From the IMG/VR virus record IMGVR_UViG_3300042465_002383, positions 1 through 29,204 of that record: DNA of 29,204 nucleotides. One strand, given 5' to 3'. This document shows positions 1-9,378 of this stretch, in pieces. The notes beneath the pieces were generated by a model, which saw only the letters and a list, made by a program, of their open reading frames with translations, was not told the DNA's origin and ran no database searches. The position numbers and the translations under genes were made by a program. Source of the stretch: a virus. Positions within the stretch are counted from its first letter, which is position 1. Every line of letters begins with the position of its first letter.

Positions 1-119
1 GCTACTCTACTCAGACATCTTTGGCTAAGTACTTTAATATCAATAACACATCAGCTTTCTTTCTAATCAAAGAAATAAAACAAAATATCAAAGAGATACA
101 ATATAGGTATAAAAAGTAA
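1..119 (+). CDS. 3' end of sigma-factor-like gene (duplicate of 29079-29196)
   Basis: The window opens inside the second base of a codon of the sigma-like gene annotated in full at 28657-29196. The last 39 codons and the TAA stop at 117-119 are present. It is not a broken gene: it is the same locus seen twice because the contig ends overlap. On the closed circle this gene lies directly before the small gene at 124, five bases from its ATG. Confidence 0.9.
   Translation, partial: YSTQTSLAKYFNINNTSAFFLIKEIKQNIKEIQYRYKK
97..110 (+). promoter_or_regulatory. Candidate late promoter element TACAATATAGGTAT (copy 1 of 5)
   Basis: The element TACAATATAGGTAT lies inside the last codons of the sigma-like gene, 13 bases before the ATG at 124. 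Four near-identical copies sit at 2052, 9364, 12531 and 15110. If TACAAT is the -10 hexamer, transcription would start near base 109 and give a leader of about 15 bases before the gene at 124. This copy would drive the terminase operon. Its promoter role is inferred from position and repetition, not shown. Confidence 0.55.
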
Positions 120-123
120 TATT

Positions 124-420
124 ATGGAATACACAATCAAACCAGAATTTGTAGGTAAAACAGTGAAAATCTATGACAGATTTCAAGGTACTAAGACAAT
201 CATAGTAGATAATCTTGACCTGAGCAAAGTAAAATACTATCAGACAATTGGACTTAAGCACATCTTTGAAGAGGTAGTAACTGCTACAGCTCCTGAGCCA
301 ACTGTAATTGAATACACAGCAGTTGAGGATGTACCAGTAAAAAAGAAACGCACTAAGAAATTTGTTGAGAGATTAGAAGAGGTTAAACAAGAGCAAGAGT
401 CAAACAATGGCGAAGCCTAA
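124..420 (+). CDS. Unknown small protein before the terminase genes
   Basis: This 98-residue protein is not recognised. The N-terminal half (about residues 1-50) looks like a compact alternating-strand fold; the C-terminal half is rich in Pro, Glu and Lys, with a basic stretch KKKRTKK near residue 75 followed by a charged helix. The gene overlaps the small terminase gene by 14 bases, so the two are probably translated together. Its place directly before the terminase suggests a role in packaging or late control, but nothing in the sequence proves it. Confidence 0.75.
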   Translation: MEYTIKPEFVGKTVKIYDRFQGTKTIIVDNLDLSKVKYYQTIGLKHIFEEVVTATAPEPTVIEYTAVEDVPVKKKRTKKFVERLEEVKQEQESNNGEA

Positions 421-832
421 ATACATAGCTACTCCTGAGGCAATGTGGGACTTATTTGTATCTTACAGAGACTGGTGCAAAGCTAATCCTAGATATCAAT
501 ACTCACTTTCTAATAAAACTGGTGAGGCAACTGCTATCCCATTAGAAAGACCATTGACTCAAGTAGGGTTTAGAAGTTACGCTGCAGATAATGGTTCAAC
601 AGTAACAGATTATTTCTCAAACAAGGATGATAGATATTCTGAGTATGCCACAATCTGTACACGCATAGAGGAGGCCATCCGACATGATCAGATTGAAGGT
701 GGCATGGTTGGACAATACAATCCATCCATAACTCAGCGACTGAATAATCTGACTGAGAGAGTTGATACTACCAGCAAAGGTGAATCTATCTCAGAGATAA
801 AGGTTAATATTATTACTTCTAATAAAGAGTAA
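407..832 (+). CDS. terS: Terminase small subunit (DNA-packaging protein, gp3-like)
   Basis: The 141-residue protein would recognise phage DNA and hand it to the large terminase for packaging into the prohead. It has the layout of gp3-type small terminases: an N-terminal helical part (WDLFVSYRDWCKANP), a middle helix with FRSYAADNGS and YFSNKDDRYSEYATICTRI, and the typical C-terminal signature GGMVGQYNPSITQRLNNLTE around residues 103-122. It lies immediately before the large subunit, the usual order. The 5' end overlaps the preceding gene by 14 bases and no Shine-Dalgarno sequence is visible. Confidence 0.85.
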   Translation: MAKPKYIATPEAMWDLFVSYRDWCKANPRYQYSLSNKTGEATAIPLERPLTQVGFRSYAADNGSTVTDYFSNKDDRYSEYATICTRIEEAIRHDQIEGGMVGQYNPSITQRLNNLTERVDTTSKGESISEIKVNIITSNKE

Positions 833-882
833 TATATCTTAATAATAATAATATAAGTACTACTAAGTGGTATGATTTGTCT

Positions 883-2034
883 ATGGAGTTAAATTCAACA
901 GTAATCTTTCAAAAGAATCATGAGGCACTCAATAGCCCTGAGCATAGATTTATCATCAATGAGGGTGGCTCAAGGTCATCTAAGACATACTCACTTTGTC
1001 AGCTGATTATTGTCTACTGTCTACAGAATCCTAACAAGGTAGTCAGTATTATCAGAAAGACTTTCCCAGCATTGAGAGCTACAGTGATGAGAGACTTCTT
1101 AGAGATAATGAAGACACTTGAGATTTATGATGTATCAAGGCACAATAAGTCTGAGCACATCTATACCTTTGGCAATGGATCTATTGTGGAGTTCTTCTCT
1201 GTAGATGATGAGCAAAAGATAAGAGGCAGAAAGCGAGACCTTGCCTGGTGTAATGAAGCTAATGAGCTGTACTATGATGACTTCACTCAACTCAACATGA
1301 GGACAGAAGGAAAGCTAATCTTTGACTACAATCCATCGGAGTCTAACTCATGGCTGTATGAGCTACCATCTGAGGAGTCAATCTTAATCAAGTCAACTTA
1401 TAAAGACAATCCATTCCTACCTGAGTCAATCAAAAGACAGATTGAAGACTTGAAGAGAACTGATGAGGCACAATATCAGATTTATGCACTAGGAGAGAAA
1501 GCTATCTCTAAAAGTAACATCTACAGCAATTGGTCCTTTGTTAAGCATAGGCCTGCTAAGTTCACATCTTATGTGTATGGCTTAGACTTTGGTTACAATC
1601 ACCCTACTGCATTGGTCAGAGTATACTGGAGAGATAAAGACATCTACATTGAGCCAGTCATCTATGAAAGCTACTTGACCACTACTGACCTAATCGCAAG
1701 AATGGACCAGTTAGGAATTGAGAAGACCATCAACATACTAGCTGACTACTCAAGGCCTGAGACTATAGCAGAAATCGACAGAGCTGGATATTACATTGAG
1801 AATGCTAACAAGGTAGTCAAGCAAGGGATAGATAACATTAAGACCTTTGGTGTATTCTGTGAGGACCATCCAGCTATCAAGAAAGAATACGAGAACTACA
1901 AGTGGAAGAAAATAGGTGACACAATCACAGATGAGCCAGTCAAGTTATGGGATGATGCAATGGATGCTATCCGTTACGCAGCAACATACATCAAGAAAGA
2001 ATATTTTACAGATGACAGCTATCTATCCTTCTAA
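883..2034 (+). CDS. terL: Terminase large subunit (packaging ATPase-nuclease)
   Basis: This protein of about 383 residues is the packaging motor. The ATPase half carries a Walker A GGSRSSKT near residues 28-35, a Walker B-like LAWCNEAN near 120-127, and a coupling motif KLIFDYNP near 144. The nuclease half has the RNase H-like acidic residues in YGLDFGYNHP (D near 235), ILADYS (D near 288) and WDDAMDAIRYAA (near 356-366). Length is usual for the PBSX/Terminase_3 group. I chose ATG 883; an in-frame TTG two codons upstream is less likely. A 50-base A+T-rich gap separates it from the small subunit. Confidence 0.95.
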   Translation: MELNSTVIFQKNHEALNSPEHRFIINEGGSRSSKTYSLCQLIIVYCLQNPNKVVSIIRKTFPALRATVMRDFLEIMKTLEIYDVSRHNKSEHIYTFGNGSIVEFFSVDDEQKIRGRKRDLAWCNEANELYYDDFTQLNMRTEGKLIFDYNPSESNSWLYELPSEESILIKSTYKDNPFLPESIKRQIEDLKRTDEAQYQIYALGEKAISKSNIYSNWSFVKHRPAKFTSYVYGLDFGYNHPTALVRVYWRDKDIYIEPVIYESYLTTTDLIARMDQLGIEKTINILADYSRPETIAEIDRAGYYIENANKVVKQGIDNIKTFGVFCEDHPAIKKEYENYKWKKIGDTITDEPVKLWDDAMDAIRYAATYIKKEYFTDDSYLSF

Positions 2035-2051
2035 TTGAAATCATTTAAAAG

Positions 2052-2066
2052 TACAATATAGGTATG
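2052..2066 (+). promoter_or_regulatory. Candidate late promoter element ending in the ATG (copy 2 of 5)
   Basis: TACAATATAGGTATG lies between the terminase and the first tail gene, and its last three bases are the start codon at 2064. Taking TACAAT as a -10 hexamer puts +1 on the A of ATG, giving a leaderless mRNA. The 19 bases upstream share 13 positions with the 19 bases before copy 5, although both are A+T-rich, so this similarity is weak. There is no room for a normal ribosome binding site between AGG and ATG. Confidence 0.6.
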
Positions 2067-3560
2067 GCAACAACAATCATAGCACAGCCTCAAGACTTCA
2101 CTCCAGCATACAATGAGTGCAAGTTTATCATTGACTCAACTAACAAGAATAAGTCAGGCTTCAGATATATTTTTGAGGTGTTTGACTCAGTGACCAATGA
2201 TAGAATAGGATACTATAAAGCACTACCAACTTATGGCACTGGCTATGGTGAACAAGATTTATCTAAGCTATTAAGCAACTCAGTGAGCTTTGACTTCAAT
2301 CCTTCAATCACTACTTTCTATGATGCGTCAAATAGTTACTTTGGCTATGATGTTAAGTTTGGTGAGGAGTATATTTTTGACATGAGCTATACAGCATCTC
2401 TTACAGATAATGGTGGCAATGTACGCATCACAGCTACACATCCATTCCAAGTAGGTGACCAGATTAACATCGTGCAAGGTGTAGGTGGAGCAGCTGCCAA
2501 TCCTGGTGTTGAGGGGTTGCATACTGTGATAGCTATCACTGGCACAACTAACTTCACAATTAATGCACTATGGTCAGGAGTCACAGATGCTACTATCAAT
2601 GGAGTAGTTGAGTATGCTGATAAGAGAAAGACTATAGACTTAGACATAATCTCTACACTTGATAAATTTGTTTTCAATGGTGTTTATTCATGGCTTGACT
2701 TTCCTTATTGGGATGAGCTAGACTATGAGCTTGATGGTGTGACTAAGGAATGGCTAACAGACCAGCCTCAATCATTTAGCTCAACACCTGGTCAAGATTT
2801 ATGGTTAAACATGCGTGGCTTTGGTGTTGCACCAGCTGGCAAGGTATACTTTCAAAATGATAATGGTGATTTATTCTCTAAGGTAGTAGCTGGCACTGAG
2901 ACTATCAAAGGTGTGGCAGTTGGTCCTAATAACTATGGCTCACTTACATTGATTAGTGGCACTGCTCCATTGGTAAAGAATGACACTAAGAGCTATGAGG
3001 TTTGGTATGTTGATGGACTTACACCAACACAAAAGTCAATCAAGTATAAGGTAAACATAGATAGAAGGATGTTAATCTCTGAGAGTCACATTGTGTTCTT
3101 AGATAGATTAGGCTCATGGAGTAGTTTTGCTTTCCAGCTTAAGAGCTATGAAAGAGGCAACATCAATAGACAGACTTACAATCAAGATGTACCTGGTGCA
3201 GTTGTTGATGGTCAGTGGGGGTATAAAAGTTATGAACAAGGTACTATCAACATTAACACTGAGGTGACTAAGTTAGTTGACTTATCAACAAATTACATGA
3301 CAGAAGAGGAGGGTGTGTACTTTCAGCAGTTGTTGACATCACCACAAACTTACATTAAGAATGTACTCTATCGCATCACAGAAGATGGAGCTGTACTATT
3401 CGATGAGGCTGGCTGTATTATTCACGTACCTGAGTCAACAGAGTATGTCAGCTGTAATGTTACCACTACCAACTTTGAGGTGTATCAACAAAGAAACAAG
3501 AATCTAATCAAGCAATCTATTCAAGTAAGGATAGGCAACAACGACATAATCAATGGTTAA
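2064..3560 (+). CDS. Structural (tail) protein, 498 aa
   Basis: I do not recognise a named family, but the composition (beta-rich, many Gly, Asn, Thr and aromatic residues, no catalytic motif) and the place between terminase and tape measure fit a tail structural protein. About residues 118-190 form a distinct unit with VGDQINIVQG, EGLHTVIAITGTTNFTINAL and then YADKRKT, which looks like an inserted beta domain. The C-terminal part (EQGTININTEVTK, then YIKNVLYRI) resembles parts of distal tail proteins of Bacteroidota phages that I have seen. It overlaps the next gene by eight bases (ATGGTTAA), so the two are translationally coupled. Confidence 0.7.
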   Translation: MATTIIAQPQDFTPAYNECKFIIDSTNKNKSGFRYIFEVFDSVTNDRIGYYKALPTYGTGYGEQDLSKLLSNSVSFDFNPSITTFYDASNSYFGYDVKFGEEYIFDMSYTASLTDNGGNVRITATHPFQVGDQINIVQGVGGAAANPGVEGLHTVIAITGTTNFTINALWSGVTDATINGVVEYADKRKTIDLDIISTLDKFVFNGVYSWLDFPYWDELDYELDGVTKEWLTDQPQSFSSTPGQDLWLNMRGFGVAPAGKVYFQNDNGDLFSKVVAGTETIKGVAVGPNNYGSLTLISGTAPLVKNDTKSYEVWYVDGLTPTQKSIKYKVNIDRRMLISESHIVFLDRLGSWSSFAFQLKSYERGNINRQTYNQDVPGAVVDGQWGYKSYEQGTININTEVTKLVDLSTNYMTEEEGVYFQQLLTSPQTYIKNVLYRITEDGAVLFDEAGCIIHVPESTEYVSCNVTTTNFEVYQQRNKNLIKQSIQVRIGNNDIING

Positions 3561-6342
3561 AATAGTTCTACCTAATGGAGTGCTTGATGTATCTGAGAAT
3601 CTTGCACTACCTATCACATTTAGTGTTGGTGACATTAGAGATTTATCCTCACGCAAGGGGACATTCTCTAAGACCATCACACTAGCTGGCACTAAGAATA
3701 ACAACGATCTACTTGGTCACTACTATGATGTCAACATACAAGCCGGCACATTCAACATCAACACACTAACAAAGTGTCAAATCATTCAGAATGGTGTACC
3801 TATTTTAGATGAGGCACTATTGCAATTGGTAAGTGTCAACAAGCTACAGACTAACACCAGGTATGAAGATGAGGTAAGCTATGAAGTATTAATCAAGGAT
3901 AGTAGAGCTGAGTTCTTCACAGCTATCACAAATGCTAACTTAACTGACTTAGACTTCTCTGACTTGGACCATGTGTTTAGCTCTACAAATATTGCAGGCT
4001 CATTTAGTAACACTGTGGCTGATGGCTACAAGTATGTCATGCCGTATATCAATAGTAATGACTACAATGCTAATGACTTCAAGCCAGCAATCTATGCTAA
4101 GACTTACTTTGATAGAATCTTTGCTGTGGCTGGTTTCACATACACCTGGAATGAGTTAACATCAGCTCACTTTGATAAGTTGTTAATTCCTTACAATGGT
4201 GACAAGAATAATCAAGATTATGAAGATTATAAAGTAGAGGCTACCAACACATGGACCACAAGCTATGTTCAACCTACTGGATACAATAATACATTTGAGG
4301 AGCTTATTGACTCAGGATGGTCAGAGGTTACAGATGCACAGAATATCTTTGACCCTACTACTGGAGAGTATTCAACACCATTTAGCACTAATGCTGTGGC
4401 TAGTGAGAATTACTCCTATGGCTTAGCAATTGGTGGAACTATAACATTAGAGAACACAAGTGGAGGTAATGCTAGATTGAGAACACCAGGTACTTTCTTA
4501 GATTTTGGATATAAAAAATATAGAGTATATGCTAGAGTACAAGTAGCTGGTAACACAAATGCTATCATTGTGTATGGATCAAGTGTTATTGTTAATTACT
4601 TTACTGGCTCTCCATTACCTAATGGCAATACTACTATCTTATCATTCTCAGACACTTTGACTATTCCAGCAGTTGTGAATGGTGTAATATTAGGAATCAC
4701 TGCATCAGATATTCAGATTCTTGAGATAGGTGTTGAGATTTATCCTGTATACAGTTATACTGATGATACACAATTACCTTATAATACATTGTGGTATACT
4801 TTTAGTGGTACGACATTAGCACCAGTTAATGTAGTGCTTGACTTGATATCTATTAACATGGTTATTCTACCAAGTAACAACATACAAGTAACTGGTAGTA
4901 CACTTAACATCAACCAATACGTACCAAAAGAGATCAAGCAGTCTGACTTTGTTAAGTCTATCCTACAGATGTACAACTTGTATGTTGAGCAAGATGTTAA
5001 CAATCCTTACAATCTAATCTTAAGACATCGTGATGAGTACTATGATTCAGGAGCTGAGAAAGACTGGAGTAGAAAGTTAGCTAAGGATAAGGACCAACAG
5101 TTAATTTTCCTTCCTGACTTGACTAACAAGAAGCTCAAGCTCACTTATGCACCTGACACAGATGAGTTCAACACAATGTACACTCAAGCTACTAGTGAGA
5201 TTTATGGTCAGTTAGAGTATACATTTGACAATGAGTATGTGAAGGATGTATCTACTCAGGAGTTGATATTCTCACCTACACCAGTATTCTTGACTTCATT
5301 TGGAGCTTATGTACCAGCTATCATTGGAGCATCACCTAACACTAACATCCGTATCTTGTATGATGGTGGCTTGCAATCTTGTCAGCCATTTGACATCTTA
5401 GACTTTGGCACTACTGGTGAATTTGGCTTGACTGACTATCCAATGTTGGGACATTTCGACAATGCGTCGACACCTAGCTTTGATATCAACTTTGGCACAA
5501 ATGACTTCTATTTCTATGAGCCAATATCACTGACAGCTAATAACCTATACAATCTATATTGGAGAAGGACAGTTAATCAGATTAATGTAGGCAAGATGCT
5601 GATAGCTATGTTTGACTTGACTGAGCTAGACATCCAATCACTTAAGCTGAATGATAAGATATACATAGACAACTCCTGGTGGAATATCAACAAGATTCAA
5701 GATTATAATGGCAATCAGAGACAACTCACTAAGGTAGAGTTAATCAGCATTGACACTGAGATAGACCTTGCACCATTTAAGACTGGCTTAGGTAGGCCAT
5801 TTGGTGATGTAATGATAGGAGTAGGAGTAGATGCATTGGTAGGTAAAAATACTTTTAACAACAATGTCATCTTACCAGGTGCGAATGCTCAAGTCTTTGG
5901 TAAGGGTAACGTGGTCACAGCAGGTACAAAAGGAATCATAGTAGGTGATGGTCAGACATTGAGTGATAGTGGTATGGTTATAAACAACCTGACTGTCACT
6001 GGCACTATCAATGGTGATGTTGTAGTACCTTATAAAAAATATGTAGCTACAATTAGTCAGACTGGCACAAGTGATCCTACAGTCACAGTACTTGAGAATA
6101 CAATAGGTGATATAGTGTGGACTAGAGTAGCTGTAGGAGGTTACTCAGCTGATTTATTAGGAGCTTTCCCTAATCAAGATAAAGTATATTTGTCAATCAA
6201 CAACACATTGACATCAGTGTTTATAACTGAGTTCAAATGGGGTACACTTGACAATGTCAATATTAATACCTATGATTTAACTGCCACATCTACAGATGGA
6301 GCTATGTCTTTTAACACAATAGAAATTAGAGTTTATGAATGA
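3553..6342 (+). CDS. Large tail-tip / distal tail structural protein, 929 aa
   Basis: The N-terminus carries RKGTFSKTITLAGTKNNNDL (about residues 34-53), a signature I associate with a large tail protein found in Bacteroidota phages and prophages. The middle (about 130-620) is a long mixed beta region with a helix-rich insert around PKEIKQSDFVKSILQMYNLY, which resembles tail-hub folds. The C-terminus (about 755-929) has short Gly/Asn/Val repeats (MVINNLTVTGTINGDVVV) typical of beta-helical fibre stems and ends in a globular-looking domain beginning YKKYVATISQTG. It probably forms the tail tip and may contact the host. Start overlaps the previous gene and the end overlaps the tape measure gene by eight bases. 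Confidence 0.7.
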   Translation: MVKIVLPNGVLDVSENLALPITFSVGDIRDLSSRKGTFSKTITLAGTKNNNDLLGHYYDVNIQAGTFNINTLTKCQIIQNGVPILDEALLQLVSVNKLQTNTRYEDEVSYEVLIKDSRAEFFTAITNANLTDLDFSDLDHVFSSTNIAGSFSNTVADGYKYVMPYINSNDYNANDFKPAIYAKTYFDRIFAVAGFTYTWNELTSAHFDKLLIPYNGDKNNQDYEDYKVEATNTWTTSYVQPTGYNNTFEELIDSGWSEVTDAQNIFDPTTGEYSTPFSTNAVASENYSYGLAIGGTITLENTSGGNARLRTPGTFLDFGYKKYRVYARVQVAGNTNAIIVYGSSVIVNYFTGSPLPNGNTTILSFSDTLTIPAVVNGVILGITASDIQILEIGVEIYPVYSYTDDTQLPYNTLWYTFSGTTLAPVNVVLDLISINMVILPSNNIQVTGSTLNINQYVPKEIKQSDFVKSILQMYNLYVEQDVNNPYNLILRHRDEYYDSGAEKDWSRKLAKDKDQQLIFLPDLTNKKLKLTYAPDTDEFNTMYTQATSEIYGQLEYTFDNEYVKDVSTQELIFSPTPVFLTSFGAYVPAIIGASPNTNIRILYDGGLQSCQPFDILDFGTTGEFGLTDYPMLGHFDNASTPSFDINFGTNDFYFYEPISLTANNLYNLYWRRTVNQINVGKMLIAMFDLTELDIQSLKLNDKIYIDNSWWNINKIQDYNGNQRQLTKVELISIDTEIDLAPFKTGLGRPFGDVMIGVGVDALVGKNTFNNNVILPGANAQVFGKGNVVTAGTKGIIVGDGQTLSDSGMVINNLTVTGTINGDVVVPYKKYVATISQTGTSDPTVTVLENTIGDIVWTRVAVGGYSADLLGAFPNQDKVYLSINNTLTSVFITEFKWGTLDNVNINTYDLTATSTDGAMSFNTIEIRVYE

Positions 6343-8914
6343 AGTTGAGATACCATTAAAGATAACTGGCATAGGTGCCATAAAAGCTGAGTTAAGAGAG
6401 TTAAAGGGTGCTATTGCTGATGCAACTGATCCGGAACAAATTGCCAAGTTATCACAGAGAGCTGGGGAGCTGAAAGATAAACTATCTGATGCTAATGAGG
6501 CTGTTAATAATTTTGCTACTGGTTCTAAGTTTGAACAAGTCAGCAACTCATTAGGTGGTATTAAAGACTCATTGCTATCCTTAGACTTTGCAGAAGCTCA
6601 ACAAAAAGCTCAAGTTTTTGCTAGTGCATTAGGGAACGTCAATCCAAAAGAGATAGCGGCAGGATTCAAAGCCTTCACTGGAGTCATTAAGACTATGGGT
6701 AGTGCATTTGTTAAGTTAGGAGTACAGATACTTGCTAATCCTATTTTTCTATTGGTAGCTGTGATAGTTGCTATAGTTGCTGCAGTTGTTATGGTCCTTA
6801 AGTATTTTGGTGTACTTGATGCTGTACTTAAGGCATTGATGGCTCCTATCAATTTAATCATTGATGGATTCAAAGCATTGACTGACATGTTAGGATTGAC
6901 AAGTTTTGCAGCTGAAGAAAATGCAGAGGTTGTTAAGAAGACTGAGGAGGCTAAAAGAGAGGCAATGAATGAAACCTTTGCCAATAGAAAGAAAGTAGCT
7001 GAGATGACTGCTACAATGAGCAGAGAAGAGATAGCTATGATGGAGGAGTTGACTGGTGTACAGATTGACACATCTAAGTCATCATTTGACATTGAGAATC
7101 AAAGATTAGAAAATAATCAAAAATCACTACAAGCACAACTTGACTCACTACAAGCTATAGAAGATGCTGGTGGTGAACTTACTGATGAGCAAATTAAGGA
7201 TAGAGAAAAGCTCAAAGATGAGTATAAGAAGAATAATCAAGCAATAGAGGAGAACGAAAGAGCTAGAGCTAAGGCAATCATAGACATCAATCAGAGACAG
7301 AATGACTTGTTAATTAAGTCACGCATGAGGTTAATGACTGATGAGAATGAAAGAGCTAAGGCACAATTAAAACTTGACCAGGAGAAAGAGATTAAAGAGC
7401 TCAACATCTTGATTAGAAATGCTAAGGTATTAGGTCAATCTACCAAAGGATTTGAAGAGGCTAAATTAAACACTAAAGCATTTTATGCAGCAGAAGCTAC
7501 TAAGATAGATACTAGAGTTGCTGATGAGACTAAGAAGGCGGCTGAGAAACAACGCAAAGAGAATGCTGATAGACAGAAAGCTAACTATGAAAGCTATGTT
7601 AAGTCATTAGAGCAAAAGTTAAAAGCTACTAAAGACTCTAATAAAGTACTAATCTTAGCTACAGAAGAAGGTACTCAATCAAGAGTAGATGCTGAGGTCA
7701 AAGCACTCCAGGTAGAAGTTGACTACATGGCTAAAAATGCTAAGGCTTTTAAACTTAGTCAGGATCAATTAACAATCATTAGAGCTGAGACACTTAAGCA
7801 ACAAGAAAAACTACAAGAAGACTACAATAAGAAGGTCACTGATGCAACCAATAAAGAGAATCTAGCTAAGGCACAGAATGACTTGTTAACAGCTAGTACA
7901 GATGAGGCTAAACTAGATGCTAAGATTAAGCTACTTGAAGCTGAGGCTAAGGTTAAACTACAGAATGAAGAGTTAACAGCTATTGAGATAAAGAATATCA
8001 ATGACCAGTTAGTAGTTGATTTGGGTGTAGTTGAAAAAGCTAAGACTGATTTAGCATTTGAGAAGACAAAAAAATTAATTGATGCTGAAAAATTAAGAGT
8101 TGAGACTGCACTATCATTAGCGGCTTTTGAGCTTGAAAGATTTAAAGGCAACAAGGATGAGGAGATAAGACTTAACAATGAATTCTTAGCTAAACAACTT
8201 ACAGCATTAGATGCACAGAAATTAGCTGAGCTTAACAACTTGAATCTATCTGAGACTGAAAAAGAAGCTATCAGAGAAAAGTATAGACAAGCTAAAATCA
8301 CAGCAGAAGAAGCTACAGCTAAGAAGATTGAAGAGATTGAAGCTGAAGCTACAGCTAAGACCTTAAAGAACATTAATGATGGCTTTGATACTACTAAGCA
8401 AGCACTAGGAGCTATCACAAGCATGCAAGAAATTACTAACAGAAACAAGTTGAAAAATGTTGAGAAAGGTAGTAAAGAAGAGGAGAAGATACTTAAGCAA
8501 CAATTTGAGCAACAGAAAAAAATGAACTTAGCAATGGCTGCAATTAATGGAGCTCAAGCTATCTTAGCTATTTTATCAGTTCCTGACTTCACACTAGGTA
8601 TTGCATCAGGGATAAGAATAGCGGCATCTATAGCGGCAACTGCTGCATCTATCTCAGCTATCTCAGCAACATCTTTTGAGGGTGGTGGAAATGCTCCAAC
8701 TCCAGTAAGTGGTGGTACTTCACAGACTAATACTGGACCAATGGCTACTCCTAATCTTTTTGGCAATAGCAATAACGCTAATAATGTTGGAGGAGAGAAT
8801 CAAAATAGCAACCAATCAACTCCTAACTTCACAGTCACAGCTGTAGTTAGTGAAACAGAAATGACAAACGTACAGAATAGAGTTAACAGAATCCAAAGAA
8901 ACGCAGAATTATGA
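6335..8914 (+). CDS. Tail tape measure protein
   Basis: This 859-residue protein sets tail length and is likely injected with the DNA. It starts with helical coiled coil (residues 15-60), has a strongly hydrophobic stretch ANPIFLLVAVIVAIVAAVVM near residues 131-155, then more than 500 residues of Lys/Glu/Ala-rich coiled coil, and a second hydrophobic Ala/Ile/Ser-rich section near 730-780. The C-terminus is a low-complexity Gly/Asn/Ser tail. Length, coiled coil and paired membrane segments are the usual marks of tape measures in siphoviruses. At about 0.15 nm per residue the coiled part would fit a tail of roughly 110-130 nm, which is an estimate only. Confidence 0.93.
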   Translation: MNEVEIPLKITGIGAIKAELRELKGAIADATDPEQIAKLSQRAGELKDKLSDANEAVNNFATGSKFEQVSNSLGGIKDSLLSLDFAEAQQKAQVFASALGNVNPKEIAAGFKAFTGVIKTMGSAFVKLGVQILANPIFLLVAVIVAIVAAVVMVLKYFGVLDAVLKALMAPINLIIDGFKALTDMLGLTSFAAEENAEVVKKTEEAKREAMNETFANRKKVAEMTATMSREEIAMMEELTGVQIDTSKSSFDIENQRLENNQKSLQAQLDSLQAIEDAGGELTDEQIKDREKLKDEYKKNNQAIEENERARAKAIIDINQRQNDLLIKSRMRLMTDENERAKAQLKLDQEKEIKELNILIRNAKVLGQSTKGFEEAKLNTKAFYAAEATKIDTRVADETKKAAEKQRKENADRQKANYESYVKSLEQKLKATKDSNKVLILATEEGTQSRVDAEVKALQVEVDYMAKNAKAFKLSQDQLTIIRAETLKQQEKLQEDYNKKVTDATNKENLAKAQNDLLTASTDEAKLDAKIKLLEAEAKVKLQNEELTAIEIKNINDQLVVDLGVVEKAKTDLAFEKTKKLIDAEKLRVETALSLAAFELERFKGNKDEEIRLNNEFLAKQLTALDAQKLAELNNLNLSETEKEAIREKYRQAKITAEEATAKKIEEIEAEATAKTLKNINDGFDTTKQALGAITSMQEITNRNKLKNVEKGSKEEEKILKQQFEQQKKMNLAMAAINGAQAILAILSVPDFTLGIASGIRIAASIAATAASISAISATSFEGGGNAPTPVSGGTSQTNTGPMATPNLFGNSNNANNVGGENQNSNQSTPNFTVTAVVSETEMTNVQNRVNRIQRNAEL

Positions 8915-9363
8915 CCAGTTATCAAGCACTAATAAACAAGATTGAGGCATTTTATAACGATCACCTACAAGTTAAGAAAGTAGGTAGTGACTTCAATGAG
9001 CAACTTCCTAACTTTGCCACAAAAGATGAGAGGTATCCTTTGGTTTTTATCACTCCAATTGTGGCATCTACTACAATGGATGTAAACACTATCAGCTTAG
9101 AGGTGTATTGCTTAGATATTATCCAAAAGGATAGAGCTAACATCACAGTGATATTGTCAGACTGTCATCAGATATTGGTAGACTTAATCAACTATTTCAA
9201 TTTTAGTGATGATTATTCCTTTGATATTGTAGGCTCACCATCAATCACTCCATTAAATAATCAGCTACTAGATTATGCTGCAGGATGGGTGATGACATTA
9301 GATGTTGACATCAGTAATTGGACCAATTGTCAAGTACCTCTTATAACTAATTTACCAGGTTAA
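8911..9363 (+). CDS. Small tail protein, possibly tail terminator or completion protein
   Basis: The 150-residue protein overlaps the tape measure gene by four bases (ATGA), so the two are coupled. It has the pattern of small tail-completion proteins: an N-terminal helix (ALINKIEAFYNDHLQ), then beta strands with PLVFITPIVAST, a helix with ILSDCHQILVDLINYF and a final strand pair LDYAAGWVMTLDVDI. These parts resemble tail terminator folds in order and size. The family assignment is inference from layout; I see no diagnostic motif. Confidence 0.6.
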   Translation: MTSYQALINKIEAFYNDHLQVKKVGSDFNEQLPNFATKDERYPLVFITPIVASTTMDVNTISLEVYCLDIIQKDRANITVILSDCHQILVDLINYFNFSDDYSFDIVGSPSITPLNNQLLDYAAGWVMTLDVDISNWTNCQVPLITNLPG

Positions 9364-9378
9364 TACAATATAGGTATG
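9364..9378 (+). promoter_or_regulatory. Candidate late promoter element ending in the ATG (copy 3 of 5)
   Basis: TACAATATAGGTATG begins one base after the TAA of the preceding gene, and its last three bases are the start codon of the fibre gene at 9376. It is identical to copies 2 and 5 over 15 bases. It would make the fibre gene a separate transcription unit with a leaderless message. Confidence 0.6.

Larger units (their letters stand above)
1..127. repeat. Terminal direct repeat, left copy
   Basis: These 127 bases are identical to 29078-29204. The repeat is direct, and both copies carry the end of the sigma-like gene and the ATGG that starts the next gene. An exact overlap of 127 bases matches a common assembly k-mer length, so I read it as the closing overlap of a circular or circularly permuted phage genome rather than a biological terminal repeat. 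A true short terminal repeat cannot be excluded from the sequence alone. Confidence 0.95.

Noticed and set aside
877-882. Start of the large terminase at TTG 877
   Set aside because: ATG 883 in the same frame gives the usual N-terminus and is a much commoner start; the extra two residues add nothing.
6610-7092. Open frame of 160 codons on the minus strand inside the tape measure gene
   Set aside because: It has the same biased antisense composition, and the tape measure frame is clearly the coding one.
7822-8448. Long open frame of 208 codons on the minus strand inside the tape measure gene
   Set aside because: It lies opposite the coiled-coil part, is made of Ser, Ala and Leu as expected from the antisense of Glu/Lys/Ala codons, and has no promoter or neighbour.
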